NCBI RefSeq assembly: GCF_937616625.2
Contig: NC_065570.1
Span: 47,793,665-47,857,664 of the forward strand
Source: Mercurialis annua
Taxonomy: Eukaryota > Streptophyta > Magnoliopsida > Malpighiales > Euphorbiaceae
Direction: 5' to 3'
DNA: 64,000 nucleotides
The notes beneath the pieces are model-generated. The model searched no databases. It was given only the letters and a program-made list of their open reading frames with translations, and was not told the DNA's origin. Positions 13,266 through 23,343 of this stretch are shown in pieces. The position numbers and the translations under genes are program-made. The first letter of the stretch is position 1. Every line of letters starts with the position of its first letter.

Positions 13266-14831
13266 CTACTCGCGGAACACTGATGCTAATGCGGGGAAGC
13301 AAACCGCACATGAGATGAAGGTAATCCATAGCTTAAGTTCATCAGGTAAAAGCATCCCTATAGTTGCTAAAAAACCAAATGCAGCTCCAGCACAAGCAAC
13401 TGTGTACAAGATTCGTGCTACGAGACCCGTTTTAAGTTTGCACATCAGGATACTGCTAAATGAAGATATGTATCCGACAATAGTACTACCCACTGCGAAA
13501 TCCCTTAAGATTTTCGCGTTTCGTGATGGAGGATTGTTGGCATTGCCTAGCCAAGCCGTTAACAAAGTAACAAATACTTGGCCAGCTATGAGAAGGGATG
13601 ACTCGGTCATCTTTTGGCGATTAAGTGTCTCGGTGGAAATTGCATTGATCTCTTCAATCGCATTACTACCAGTAAGTCCTCCGGCATACAAGGGAAATTC
13701 ATGTCTAAAAGATTCAGCATTTGGAGCTCCGTTTTTGATTTGTGTTTGGACCTTGTCATCGATAGGTTCTGGTGGTGCTGCTCCAGGAGCAACCGCCAGT
13801 ATCCCAAGGGTGTCGTGCTGGAGGGGAGGTGTTTTCAGGACCCCTGGGGGAATAGCCCGCCCATCAATCTGAATAAGAATTGCACCAGAATTTAAATCAG
13901 ACTCACCAGCCAAAGTTGTAAATCCGTCTTCTTTGCTCAGGTGCTCTTCGGGCACCATAGAGCCATTTCGAAGAGAACCCTGCATGCCAATCTGTACAAA
14001 AAAAGCAGTGAGAGGCAACTCAGCTCAATCTGAGGTTACACTGAAAAATATGGCTTTCAGCTGAGAAATCTAACGCTAAGTAGTTTAATATATGGAGATT
14101 TGAATAAATACCACATCGAATAATTAAGAGAGTCACTTAGTCGCACTTAGTACCAAGCAATTTGTTTCATAAAGGTACTAATACAAGGTTTTATCCAAAA
14201 TGAATTTCAATCTCATCATCATCTGTTACTTGCTCCAATATTCTCAAAACTTATTATAAGTGTATAAGAAGTATGAATCATATTCATATTTGTAGATAAT
14301 GTTCAATCAAAATATTCTATCAAAATTCACAAGTTTGATTGTGCTAATTCATTCAGTTACAACTCTTTGAAGTTGATGAAAAGTGAAAATATTTATATAC
14401 TTCTATCAATAGCCTTACTTGCCCTTCAACTGTAAAAGTTATTTCTATCAACCATATTATCAAGAAACTCTTTGAATATGATATAGATTTGAAGATTCTG
14501 GATATGATCATACTGCCCGTGAGTCTCCGTATTATCTCTAACAATTAAAAGTACACTTAATGCATAGTTAAAGACTACAAGATTTAAAGATATAAAAACA
14601 GCTAAAATTGGGTGTTATACCTGTATCAGAATTCTATTCTTGCTTGCTTCATTGCTTAACAGGACTCTGCCAAAAAATGGAAAGTTAGAAAAATTTCAAA
14701 GGAAAAAAAGGTTCTTATAACCTAGACATCATCTGTTCATCATTATCTTCCGGTGCTGATGAACCAACCAAGAATCTTGCATACCTCGGAAAGTTCAAAC
14801 TCGAAATATTCTTCTCATATTCATCAGCCAT
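13266..14831 (-). CDS. Four-helix membrane protein of unknown function, three exons
   Basis: Proposed exons, minus strand: 14831-14722, 14666-14621, 13991-13266. The joints are GT-AG (donor CTAG|GTTATAAG, acceptor TTTGGCAG|AGTC, donor ATACAG|GTATAAC, acceptor TTTGTACAG|ATTGG) and keep one frame of 293 codons. The start ATGGCTGATGAATATG follows a further likely acceptor (GTTCTACAG|AGG), so a 5'-UTR intron is probable. The N-terminal ~175 residues are hydrophilic, with Pro/Ala-rich stretches (PGAAPPEPIDD). The C-terminal third holds four hydrophobic segments, including LLIAGQVFVTLLTAWLG, AVGSTIVGYISSFSSIL, VACAGAAFGFLATIGMLL and WITFISCAVCFPALASVF. It ends VFRE. I do not recognise the family. 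It is divergent from the next gene, which also encodes four hydrophobic helices, so the pair may be distantly related. Confidence 0.75.
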
Positions 14832-15197
14832 ATGTGATGTGAAAAGCTTCTATTGACCTCTGTAGAACAGGAAATTCAAGGTATCAATGATCAATCAAAA
14901 ATCATAAGAAAATGTCAATTGAAAAACTGAAGATATGTTTCTTGTGTGGGCAAAACAAAGAGCATTTGAAACACAGAATGCAAGAAAATGTCTTGAAATT
15001 TCCTTCTAGTTACAAACGATTTGATAGTGACTAATGAATTAAACAATGTCAATCCAACTATCTGCAAATTAATAATTATTCAGGCGAAATTTCCTAGCAA
15101 AAATCTCGAAAACGACATGCAAAATCTATAGACTAAAATTCATAATTCCTTTTCTTTCTCTTTCTCCTTCTCTTCTGTTTCTTTCATTTTTTTCTCT

Positions 15198-15686
15198 ATG
15201 GATTCACAATTTATAACTATTGCAGCGGTTTTTCAAATGTTCACCGTCGGAGTTATTTATGTTTTGGAAACAAAAATAGTAAATGAAGCAAAGAAGGAGA
15301 AACACTATGGCTTATCTTCACTGCAAACCAACTCAGGGATCAACCATAACGACGGCCTGATGAAACTGATTATGATCGGTTGCCTCGCGATTGGTGTTAT
15401 CGTAAAGCTACTTGCAGATTGCAGTGATTCAACTGTCATCTTCAGTTGGCTGCCTACGACGGCGGCGGGAACAACAAGGATGTTTCATGCGTTTGTAATC
15501 TCCATTATGTTTGCCTTCTCAGGAGCTTTTAGCTCGTTGTTGACTCGCAGGAAAGCTCAGTATTCGAAGTATGAAAAGCTGAGCAGGTGTTATTCGCTGG
15601 TATTTGCAGCCTCGGCTATGGCGATCCTTGTGAATTGCGTGGTAAGATCGGCCTTCCATCAAAGGAATCAAATTATGGAAGCTTAA
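15198..15686 (+). CDS. Small four-helix membrane protein, unknown function
   Basis: A single-exon frame of 162 codons. The start is the first ATG after a strongly pyrimidine-rich leader (about 15144-15197), a typical plant 5' UTR. Hydrophobic segments: FITIAAVFQMFTVGVIYVL near the N-terminus, LIMIGCLAIGVIVKLLA, AFVISIMFAFSGAFSSLL and YSLVFAASAMAILVNCVV. Short basic loops follow (LLTRRKAQYSKYEKLSR). An AATAAA lies at 15793-15798, about 107 bp after the stop, as expected of a plant transcript. It is head-to-head with the minus-strand gene whose first codon is at 14831, with ~366 bp between start codons, so a shared bidirectional promoter is possible. Family not recognised. The unfragmented frame and flanking signals argue that it is real. 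Confidence 0.75.
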   Translation: MDSQFITIAAVFQMFTVGVIYVLETKIVNEAKKEKHYGLSSLQTNSGINHNDGLMKLIMIGCLAIGVIVKLLADCSDSTVIFSWLPTTAAGTTRMFHAFVISIMFAFSGAFSSLLTRRKAQYSKYEKLSRCYSLVFAASAMAILVNCVVRSAFHQRNQIMEA

Positions 15687-15792
15687 TGTTTTCATTTCTT
15701 TACCATTTTCATGGCTCTGTGTGTGTTCTTTTCTTTCTGTAATGATCAGATGTTTCTTCTTTCTATCTTTAACAATGTAAATAATGTTCATC

Positions 15793-15798
15793 AATAAA
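15793..15798 (+). terminator. Likely polyadenylation signal
   Basis: AATAAA 107 bp past the stop of the 162-codon gene, in U-rich sequence (TTTCTTTCTATC, CTTTTTCACC). A second AATAAA overlaps 15816-15821. Confidence 0.5.
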
Positions 15799-16045
15799 TC
15801 ATTGCTTTTTCACCTAATAAATTCTGTTATTGTTCATACTTCATAGCTATGTTTCATACAATCTGAGCGCAAAACATTCTTAAATAAATTTCAGAGAATT
15901 GGATATATGCACAACGAACAAAAGCATTTTCTTATTTTAGTTCAAGGAGTACAACATTTACTGTGTATAATTTTTCAGCAACAGTAAAAAACCATAAAAA
16001 GTAATTATACAACAAGCCAAATACAACCATTTTTTAGGCTTAGCC

Positions 16046-19000
16046 TCAGCATTTGATGCCTGCCTCTGCCAGAAATTTATATCTGAACTCCGAGACTGTT
16101 CTTCCTTGAAACTGATCCAACGAAAGTATCCTCCCCAACGAATTAGCATGAAACCATTCACTATAATCACATTCCTCGTCTTCTAGCAAATCCCAGGCGT
16201 CTGCTCCCTGCAATAGATACTTTGCAGAAATTGTGAGGATTCGCAATTTTTCGCCAAATCGTTCAGTCGGCGGCGAGTGAGGAATTTGGATTCCGCCACC
16301 AAACTGACGGAGATTCCTTTCTCCCATGTATACCTCCCAACTCTCCGACCCCATGAAAGCAATTCTCTTCTGAGAAAGTGCTCTCTCATGCTGAAAATCT
16401 TCCTTCTCCCATAATTCTTTGTACGGGTCAAAGTCAACCTGGGGAAATGTTTGTTGCAGGTTTATTTTAATAAAAGAATTAACGAAATTCAGCTAAACAA
16501 ATGAGACGAATAATGAATACCTCGTCCTCCTCTAAATATTCCAATTCCAATCTGTACCAAGTGAACTCATTTGTAATCGGAACATCCATCAAGTTCCATC
16601 GACAAGCTCGAGGAAATACACAAGCACTCTGACTCCATCTAGTCGATGGCCTCATATAGGGGATGTGCTCATAAGCCCACAATAATAAGAACGGGTAGAA
16701 CCCAGAGAAAGCACCGGAGCATTCAGAAGTTCTCTGCCTCATACCCCTTAAGAAGGCTGAAAAAGTAGCTGCTCCCCAATCATACTGATTGATCTTCCGA
16801 ATGTTGCTCAAAGCGGAAACCATGCGAATTGAAACCATTGAATCAGTTCCACTGAAGAAACTGCTTCCGACAAGATAGAGAATCAGCCGTCTAAACATCC
16901 ACTCCAGATCATTAATGGTTGGTTCCTTACTGAAGTCCAGAGTTGAAGGACATAGAACTTCTAGCTTAATTTTGTCTTTGTAAATAACCCCTTTAGTGCC
17001 TTCAAGTCTAAGAAGGTTAGCACATTCTTTGGGAGTAATATTTGGAGGACTTAAAGGATTACCTCCGAACCTAATACCGGTAATCATAGTCCAGGCTAAT
17101 GGTGTAGGACCAATCTCAAAAGTGCCAAGATGTAAAGTGTGTGTCTCGGAGAAATATCGCTCCACTAAAGCACTCATATAGCCACCAGAGCTAATTTTAA
17201 AAGGTTTGATACTTAAGAAATCCCCGAAACCAGCCTCATATAGTAGCTCCTTGTATATACCTGCAGCATTTGAGCACACCTCAAATGCCCGAGTCCAATT
17301 GTTTTGGGTGGCAAAATTCCGTTCAGTGGGTCGCTGCAAGACATACGAAAATGAGATAGTAGGCAGTAGGCGAAGAGAAAGAAGATTCGTTACAAGAATG
17401 AGTTCCTTTACACACAGAATGAGACATATGTCAGGGAGAGTACATACTTGACCAAGACGGATGTAGATAGAGGGATGATTTTTAAGTCCAGGTAAAAGGG
17501 GCGTAGGCTGCACTGAATGCCTCTGTTCACGAATGGCTAACTTAGCACGAGTTCGACGAGAACCTGCTCTCCTGGTCCTTCTACCTCGACCACTACTATC
17601 CAAATAATCACCATCCAGCTCATTCTTCAAAATGTCCTTACCGTACAACTTAGTAATACTTCCACCTGCAATATTAAACAAATTTCCATTTGTACTCATT
17701 ATCAATCTTTTGGTGATGAGGACTCACTCTACTGAGCCGAAACTCAATATCATTGTCAAACCCTGGGATGTGGACCGCCCGCAAACCCACATACATGGTA
17801 ATTTCGGGCTATAATGGCCAGCAATCCAACCTCAACCACTCCATATTAAGAAAGGGCGTAGCCGGGGTTTGAACCCGCGACCTTTGGCGCCCAGATGGCT
17901 GAGGCTTAGACCACTAGACCAAACCCGTGCGGGCCACTCATTATCAATCTTACTAGCAACAGTCTAGAGAACATAAAATTTCTATAAAAGCTTATACAAA
18001 TCATCTGCAAATCCAGGAAGCTCATATTTTCATTCCTGTCAAAATTCAAAGGGGAATTTTCCATTTTTCTTATTTCAAGCAATTAGCTTAACTGAACTAA
18101 AATCCTATCAAACTGATAAATTTTCAAATGAGTTCTGAGATACAGATGCATACCTGCATTTTCACATGAATTTCACATATTAATAAATGATAAAAAAATC
18201 AAACAAAAAAATTTAATCAAAAAAATTCATCATCACACACATCAACCAATGAAACAGATTCTATGGTTTTTAACACAATGTTAGAAGCAACTCAATTCAT
18301 CAACATCATTATATTAAAGGAGACAAGAATAGGTTGGAAACTGGACTTACCTAATTTAACGGAAGATACTGAGGACTCAAACCTGTAAGGAAAAGTGTCA
18401 AGGATTGAAGACGAAGGAACATTCATCTCTTTCTGAATTCCAGGAGTGACATGCTTTTTATCGTGCTGGAAAATGAACAGCGAAAGAAAATTTAGCTTGC
18501 ACATCTAGATCAGTAAACATAACATTGACTAAACTAATCACATTTAAAAAAAAATTCTAACAATAGCTCACTTTGATTATAATGAAAGAAAAGTGGAATC
18601 TAACGTTGAAAAAGCGTAGTTGCTGGAATTTTCTGAACCCAATTGGAATTGCAATGTGACATAAAATCCCGTATCATAAGCTTTTAAAATATTCATGGTG
18701 CTAAAAAGATTTCCAGTTTTTGAAACTGATGTATATTGGCGCTTTAGGCCGCCCTTAATCCAAAAGTAGAAAAGAAATGAACTCTAATGGCAATACTTGA
18801 TGTAATCAAGCTCAGAAGTTGTACAATGAGGGTGAAGATTTGTGAATTGAGCTGTTTTAGGGGGGCAATGAGCCAACCAATTGTGTAACCCAGTTTACAT
18901 GTATATGGTAATGGCTTCCAGAACAAAGATCAATAGCTAAGGTTCAAAGATACAAAAATCAACACTTTTCTCCATGGATCATACTGTTATGAATATACTT

Positions 19001-20333
19001 AAAATTTGAAATAAGATTGTTTATTCATCCTTTGCATTCTCACTTTTCAATCTAGATAACTAGCATAGAGTATTTGCATGTAGCACCCTAACACATTTAC
19101 CCGAAAGAGAATAAAAATTAAAAAATTGTGAAATAAATTCATCAGTCAAAGTACCTCATCCATTATCTTTATAATAGCATCAACGATGTCCCCGTCTGCA
19201 GCCTTGAGTGCTCTCACAGCTCCTGACCTTCAAACCTTAACTTGTGTCATCACCCACTCGATGTGCATGGGGTCAACACCAGTTTCATCTGCATCATGAT
19301 GCTTATTATTAACCATCAAAATCATGTTATTTCACTCGACTCTAGTTTACTTCTGAAATAATTCGTGATTCAACATTTACATAAATTTCTCTAATATCTG
19401 TTGTCTTCTTTGCTTCTTCTTACCCCTTCTGTCACCTTCACTATCCTCTCCATTTTTGCAGTCATTGTCCTCATCACCATCATTCATTAGTTTCTTTTAG
19501 ACATCATACGAAAGAATCCAGAAAAAGAAAAACAGCAGAAGACTGTATATTTTTATCTACTCTAGTTCTACACCTTTTACTTCTTAAGGAAGTGCCAAGT
19601 GATAATTTTGGTAGTTTTCACCTTCATCATCCATTTCATCCGAGTGCTCAACATCTTCATTTTGAACCATACGCTTGTCTGCAGGCTGCAAAAATTAACT
19701 TCTCAAATTGTAACCACAATGTATGGAAAACTCAGGTCAGTTTCTAATCTTTAAAACCTTAAATGTAGCATGTTTCAACATCTTTTAGTGGTTACTTGGT
19801 TTGCTTAATTATCTTTGACTACTGCATATGGTGTACTTTCTGTTTTCTCACCAAACTCATACACGCTGATTCGAATTTGTGTACTAACGCAATAGTCAAT
19901 GTCATCCCGGAATCTAAAAAATCAGTATCTGGAGAAAATTGAAAGGAATAATGAATAGTTCATGACATAATTGAAAAATCTGACAAAGATATAGATAGAA
20001 AGGTCGGTCCATTTTACCTTACAAAAACAGAACATAGGTTCACTGACAATTAGTAATCAAATCGTTAAACCTAATCGATTCTTTTCGTTTATCAAGTAAA
20101 GATTCACCAGCTACAATTCAGTATAAAGAAGAGAGACATCATATACAGAGCATTAACAAAACTACAGGAATCTTTACCTGATAGGAGTGATATTTTTCCT
20201 CATAATAATCCAATGCTGTAACTGATTGGGCAGGATAGTAGAGCAACGAGCGCCTCAGAGAATCCCAAGCTTCTTGCACCATTGGATTAGGCTCAAATGT
20301 AGTGCTTGATCTTAGGATTTTATGATCTGACAT
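16046..20333 (-). CDS. Plant mobile domain (MAIN-like) protein, five exons
   Basis: Proposed exons: 20333-20178, 18465-18351, 17665-17448, 17333-16521, 16438-16046. Joints are GT-AG and phases agree, giving 564 residues. Exons 3-5 carry the plant mobile domain: WTRAFEVC and YKELLYEAGFGDFLSI, then ALVERYFSETHTLHLG, PTPLAWTMITGIRFGG, WMFRRLILYLVGSSFF, YDWGAATFSAFLRGMR, FYPFLLLWAYEHIPYMRP and a C-terminal QFGGGIQIPH block. Proteins of this family (MAIN/MAIL) are nuclear and act in genome stability and transposon or gene silencing; related domains also occur inside plant transposons. A basic RGRRTRRAGSRRTR patch in exon 3 could be a nuclear signal (inference). Exon 1 (MSDHKILRSST...) and exon 2 rest on splice phase only. 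A 5'-UTR intron is likely (donor TTCTGAG|GTAAGAAC near 20470). Introns hold a SINE and a pseudogene. Near the stop, another frame encodes a hydrophobic tail (WLYLACCIITFYGFLLLL). Confidence 0.72.
17710..17935 (-). mobile_element. tRNA-derived SINE in an intron of the mobile-domain gene
   Basis: On the minus strand it shows pol III-type boxes: TTTGGTCTAGTGGTCTAAG (box A-like) and GGTTCAAACCCC (box B), with an unrelated body ending TCATCACCAAAA. A 16-bp direct repeat ACTCATTATCAATCTT flanks it (17694-17709 and 17936-17951). Length 226 bp. It lies in the intron between proposed exons 2 and 3 and has the same orientation as the gene. Confidence 0.85.
19155..19690 (-). pseudogene. NAC-alpha-like (nascent polypeptide-associated complex) pseudogene
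   Basis: Three minus-strand blocks resemble pieces of plant NAC alpha in order. An acidic N-terminal stretch (about 19690-19615: ADKRMVQNEDVEHSDEMDDE). An acidic-to-basic stretch (about 19495-19385: GKKKQRRQQILEKF). The C-terminal UBA domain (about 19300-19160: ETGVDPMHIEWVMTQ, then RSGAVRALKAADGDI), which matches the family's usual DIELVMTQ...SKAVKALK pattern. An in-frame stop interrupts the UBA domain, and the central NAC domain is not seen. Blocks lie in different frames. It sits within the first large intron of the mobile-domain gene. Probably an old fragment; whether it was processed is unclear. Confidence 0.55.
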
Positions 20334-20770
20334 GACTTACTAAGATTTTGGTTGGCGGTTGATTTTGAGATGAAACCAATGATTATGATCAAATGTTATT
20401 TTGAAAGAACTAAATTGAATTGAAATCTTGCTCATAAATTGCTATCCAAACAAGCCTTGCAGAGTTCTTACCTCAGAAATTGAACATGGAGTAAGAGAAA
20501 TTCAGAAGTCGATTGACATGGCAGTAATTGATGATCTTTGAGTTGAGTTCACTGGAGACGATGGTTGACTGTTTGCAATTTCGCGGCAATTTGCAAATCG
20601 GGTTGGATTGGATCATTTCCAGTTTGAATTATTTTGGGCTGCTTTTTTCTTTTGGGTTGGATTTCGGTTCAAGTTGCTACTAGGGATGGTCATGGGGCGG
20701 AGTGGGGATGATTTGAGGATTATTTACAAATATGGTTACCATCATACGCTTCAAATGGAACTTTATCATT

Positions 20771-20876
20771 TTTTTTTTGATAATTGGGGAGGGGGAGCGC
20801 TTGTGGGAGAAATCGAACCCACGACCTAGCAGTTTGCTGCCTAACGCTTATACCATTTGAGGTACAGCTCATTGGT
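20771..20876 (-). mobile_element. tRNA-derived SINE, copy 1
   Basis: On the minus strand: TGAGCTGTACCTCAAATGG (box A region), GGGTTCGATTTCTCCCAC (box B region) and a terminal A-run. Flanked by a 15-bp duplication TGGAACTTTATCATT (20756-20770, 20877-20891). It lies just upstream of the leader of the mobile-domain gene. The tRNA-like part has no tRNA 3' half, so it is not a tRNA gene. Confidence 0.85.
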
Positions 20877-21026
20877 TGGAACTTTATCATTTATATTCTC
20901 TTTTAACTGTTAATTTTGCAATTGTACGGTTTTATCATGTTACTATATAAACAAGGCTTGTCCACCTCATATTTGATGCCTCTAATTTTAATCAATATAA
21001 CGTCATATTATAATATGTAATCATTA

Positions 21027-21134
21027 CCAACGAGCTATAGCTCAAATGGTATAAGCGCTGGCAGCAAACTGCTAGGTCGTGGGTTCGATTCCTCCCATAA
21101 GAGCTCCCCCTTCTCAATTATTAAAAAAAAAATA
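21027..21134 (+). mobile_element. tRNA-derived SINE, copy 2, opposite orientation
   Basis: Same family as 20771-20876 (AGCTCAAATGGTATAAGCGC and GTGGGTTCGATTCCTCC, then CCCCCTTCTCAATTATT and an A-run). Flanked by TAATCATTA at 21018-21026 and 21135-21143. The two copies face away from each other across 150 bp. Confidence 0.85.
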
Positions 21135-21492
21135 TAATCATTAAATTAATTTTTGAGAAACAATAGTGCTACTTGCATAGTTGATCTAATATATTTAGTT
21201 TAGTTTTTTTTTACTTGAATACTTCTCTATGTCATAAACTCCTACTACACTTTTCTTAAGTTTTGGTGTTTGTTACAAAGAAATATTTAACTCTTTAACT
21301 AAAAAATTTAAAAATTAATTTACATCCTCAAAATATTTATTTACTTTTAAATATTTAATATTTTAAATATAAACAATTGTCGTATACACTATATATTGCT
21401 CATTTACATTATACATATGTGTGACAAGAGTATAAAAATAAAATTACTATTTATCATTTAAATGAATATATAATGTTAATGCATAATATATA

Positions 21493-21775
21493 CTCCCTCC
21501 GTCCCAATAGAGTTGTCCACCTTGAAAAATTTTTTTGTCCCAAAATACTTGTCCACTTTTAAAAAGTAGCTAACTTTTACACTTAGTTTTTCTATATTAC
21601 CCCTATTTAAAATCCACTAATGAGTAAATTGAAAGTAAATTGCAAGTAGTCCCTATATTAAATAGGGGTATGACAAGAAAAATAAGTAAAATTTCACAAA
21701 ACCCACAAACAATAATTGTTTTTCTTAAACTGTGTGATAAAGGCAAAGTGGACAACTCTATTGGGACGGAGGGAG
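21493..21775. mobile_element. Stowaway-type MITE (Tc1/mariner)
   Basis: Terminal inverted repeats CTCCCTCCGTCCCAATAGAG and its complement at the right end, flanked by TA dinucleotides (21491-21492, 21776-21777). 283 bp, non-coding. The CTCCCTCCGTCC start is the plant Stowaway signature. Confidence 0.95.
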
Positions 21776-21892
21776 TAGTAACCAATAAAATAGAGTAAAT
21801 AGTATCTCATACTATGAACACCAACAATCAACCAAAAAAAATGGGGTCCATGGACCCCACCCTATAAGGCATCCATCCGCCTCTGCTGAACA

Positions 21893-22310
21893 TAATCATC
21901 CAATGACGCAGTGGTTCCGACTTATTGGCCAGGATAGTAAAGCAGCGAGCGTCTCAGAGAATCGCAAGCTTCTTGCACCGTGGGATTAGGCTCAAATGTA
22001 GTGCTTGATCTTGGCATTTTATCATCTGACATGACTTACTATGAAACCTATAATGTTATTTTGAAAAAACTAAATTGAATCTAAATCTTGCACGTAAATT
22101 GTTATCCAAACAAGGTCTTGTAAGATCTTTCTGAGTTCTTACCTCTGAATTTTAACATGGAGTAAAAGAAATCCAGAAGTTGATTGGTTTGAGTTTGATG
22201 ATTTTTGAGTTGAGTTCAGTGGAAAGTATCATTGACTGTTTGCAATTTCGTGGCAGATTCGATCATTTTGAGTTTGACTTATTTTGGGTTCGGGTTGCTC
22301 TGAGGTCTGG
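21893..22310 (-). pseudogene. Decayed duplicate of exon 1 and leader of the mobile-domain gene
   Basis: It aligns end to end with 20200-20640. Shared pieces include GCTTCTTGCACC, GGCTCAAATGTAGTGCTTGA and ATCTGACATGACTTACTA on the plus strand, the intron and 5'-UTR exon (CTCCATGTT on the minus strand) and GACTGTTTGCAATTTCG. Indels disrupt the coding frame, and the downstream exons are not present. The two SINEs and the Stowaway lie between the two copies. Confidence 0.75.
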
Positions 22311-23002
22311 TTTTTTGGTTTACGACAGGGGCGTTGGTTCGAGTTAGTCAGCTTCTTATATTTCACCCTCAAACAATGAATAAATGTCACGACCCATTTT
22401 CATGAATCGTGACCGGCGCTAGGGTATGGGTATGGTTGTACCAAAACCCGTAGCTAGCCTTGCGGATAACCAACTTATAACATTTAAAGTAATGTACATG
22501 CATAAAAACACATGCTCGGGGGCAACCGAGACTTCAACCTAGTCTAGCAGTACATATAAACAACATATATTTAACATACGCTTATCTCAAAATAATTTTA
22601 AACAGCATGGCAATATACAAAATACCAATAACACTGTAACCATGCAAGAGCTGAAAATATAATAGTTGGACCAATCCAACAAACAAAAGTCTAAAATATA
22701 AATGTAAGACTATGACATGAATAATCTGATACTACTACTGCGGTCTAAGAGTTTAATACAGTTCGACTCTTTTATTCTGAAAATAAAATAAAGAACCTCT
22801 AAGAATGAAGAAACGGAGATCGACCAATGCTCAAATCATAAACCTGGAAAATTTGAGAAAACAACGGGGTCAAATTTACTGAGTAGAGTTTATATAACTA
22901 TTTACATTTATTAAGTTAAAAACTTTTAAAACGTTTAATAAAACAATTTCATTATGGATTATCAATGAAACCCTACACCACAATTCTAAATTCATTGTCG
23001 TG

Positions 23003-23114
23003 TCGGTGAGACGTATCTCAATAACCGATCCCCGACTATCACTTAATAAACAGTGAGCCCAGGAAACGTATCTTTCACCGGTACCCTCACTAAGGTGAGA
23101 CGTATCTCAAACCT
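23003..23114 (-). repeat. Three-unit hairpin array in the solo LTR
   Basis: A core GAGACGTATCTC (plus strand) recurs at 23008-23019 and 23097-23108, with a variant GAAACGTATCTTTC near 23063-23076. Arms around each differ but pair: TCGGT/ACCGA (23003-23007, 23024-23028), GTGAG/CTCAC (23053-23057, 23086-23090) and AGGT/ACCT (23093-23096, 23111-23114). On the element's sense strand the core forms GAGA-TACG-TCTC, a four-base stem with a UACG loop in RNA. Confidence 0.7.
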
Positions 23115-23221
23115 ACCTCAATACCATAATCATTACCGGTGCGCACGCAGTCCCGATGATGCCCATCGAGTAGCACGTTCCAAATCAAATCCACAATGCC
23201 AAAAACAGTTCAAAAACTGTT

Positions 23222-23343
<122 letters not shown>

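Noticed and set aside
13159..13895. Plus-strand frames of 237 and 93 codons
   Set aside because: Antisense shadows of the last exon of the minus-strand membrane-protein gene.
17697..17699. ATG in MSTNGNLFN as the start of the mobile-domain protein
   Set aside because: It lies within the SINE's target duplication and directly precedes a good splice acceptor (TATTGCAG|GTGG) whose phase fits an upstream exon.
20178..20333. Neutral/alkaline invertase gene, from EAWDSLRRSLLYY resembling that family's EAW.LRRS block
   Set aside because: The similarity is short, the catalytic domain does not follow, and splice phase links the exon to the mobile-domain gene.
20771..21134. tRNA genes (A and B boxes present)
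   Set aside because: The 3' half of a tRNA is missing, an A-run follows the body, and target duplications flank each copy: they are SINEs.
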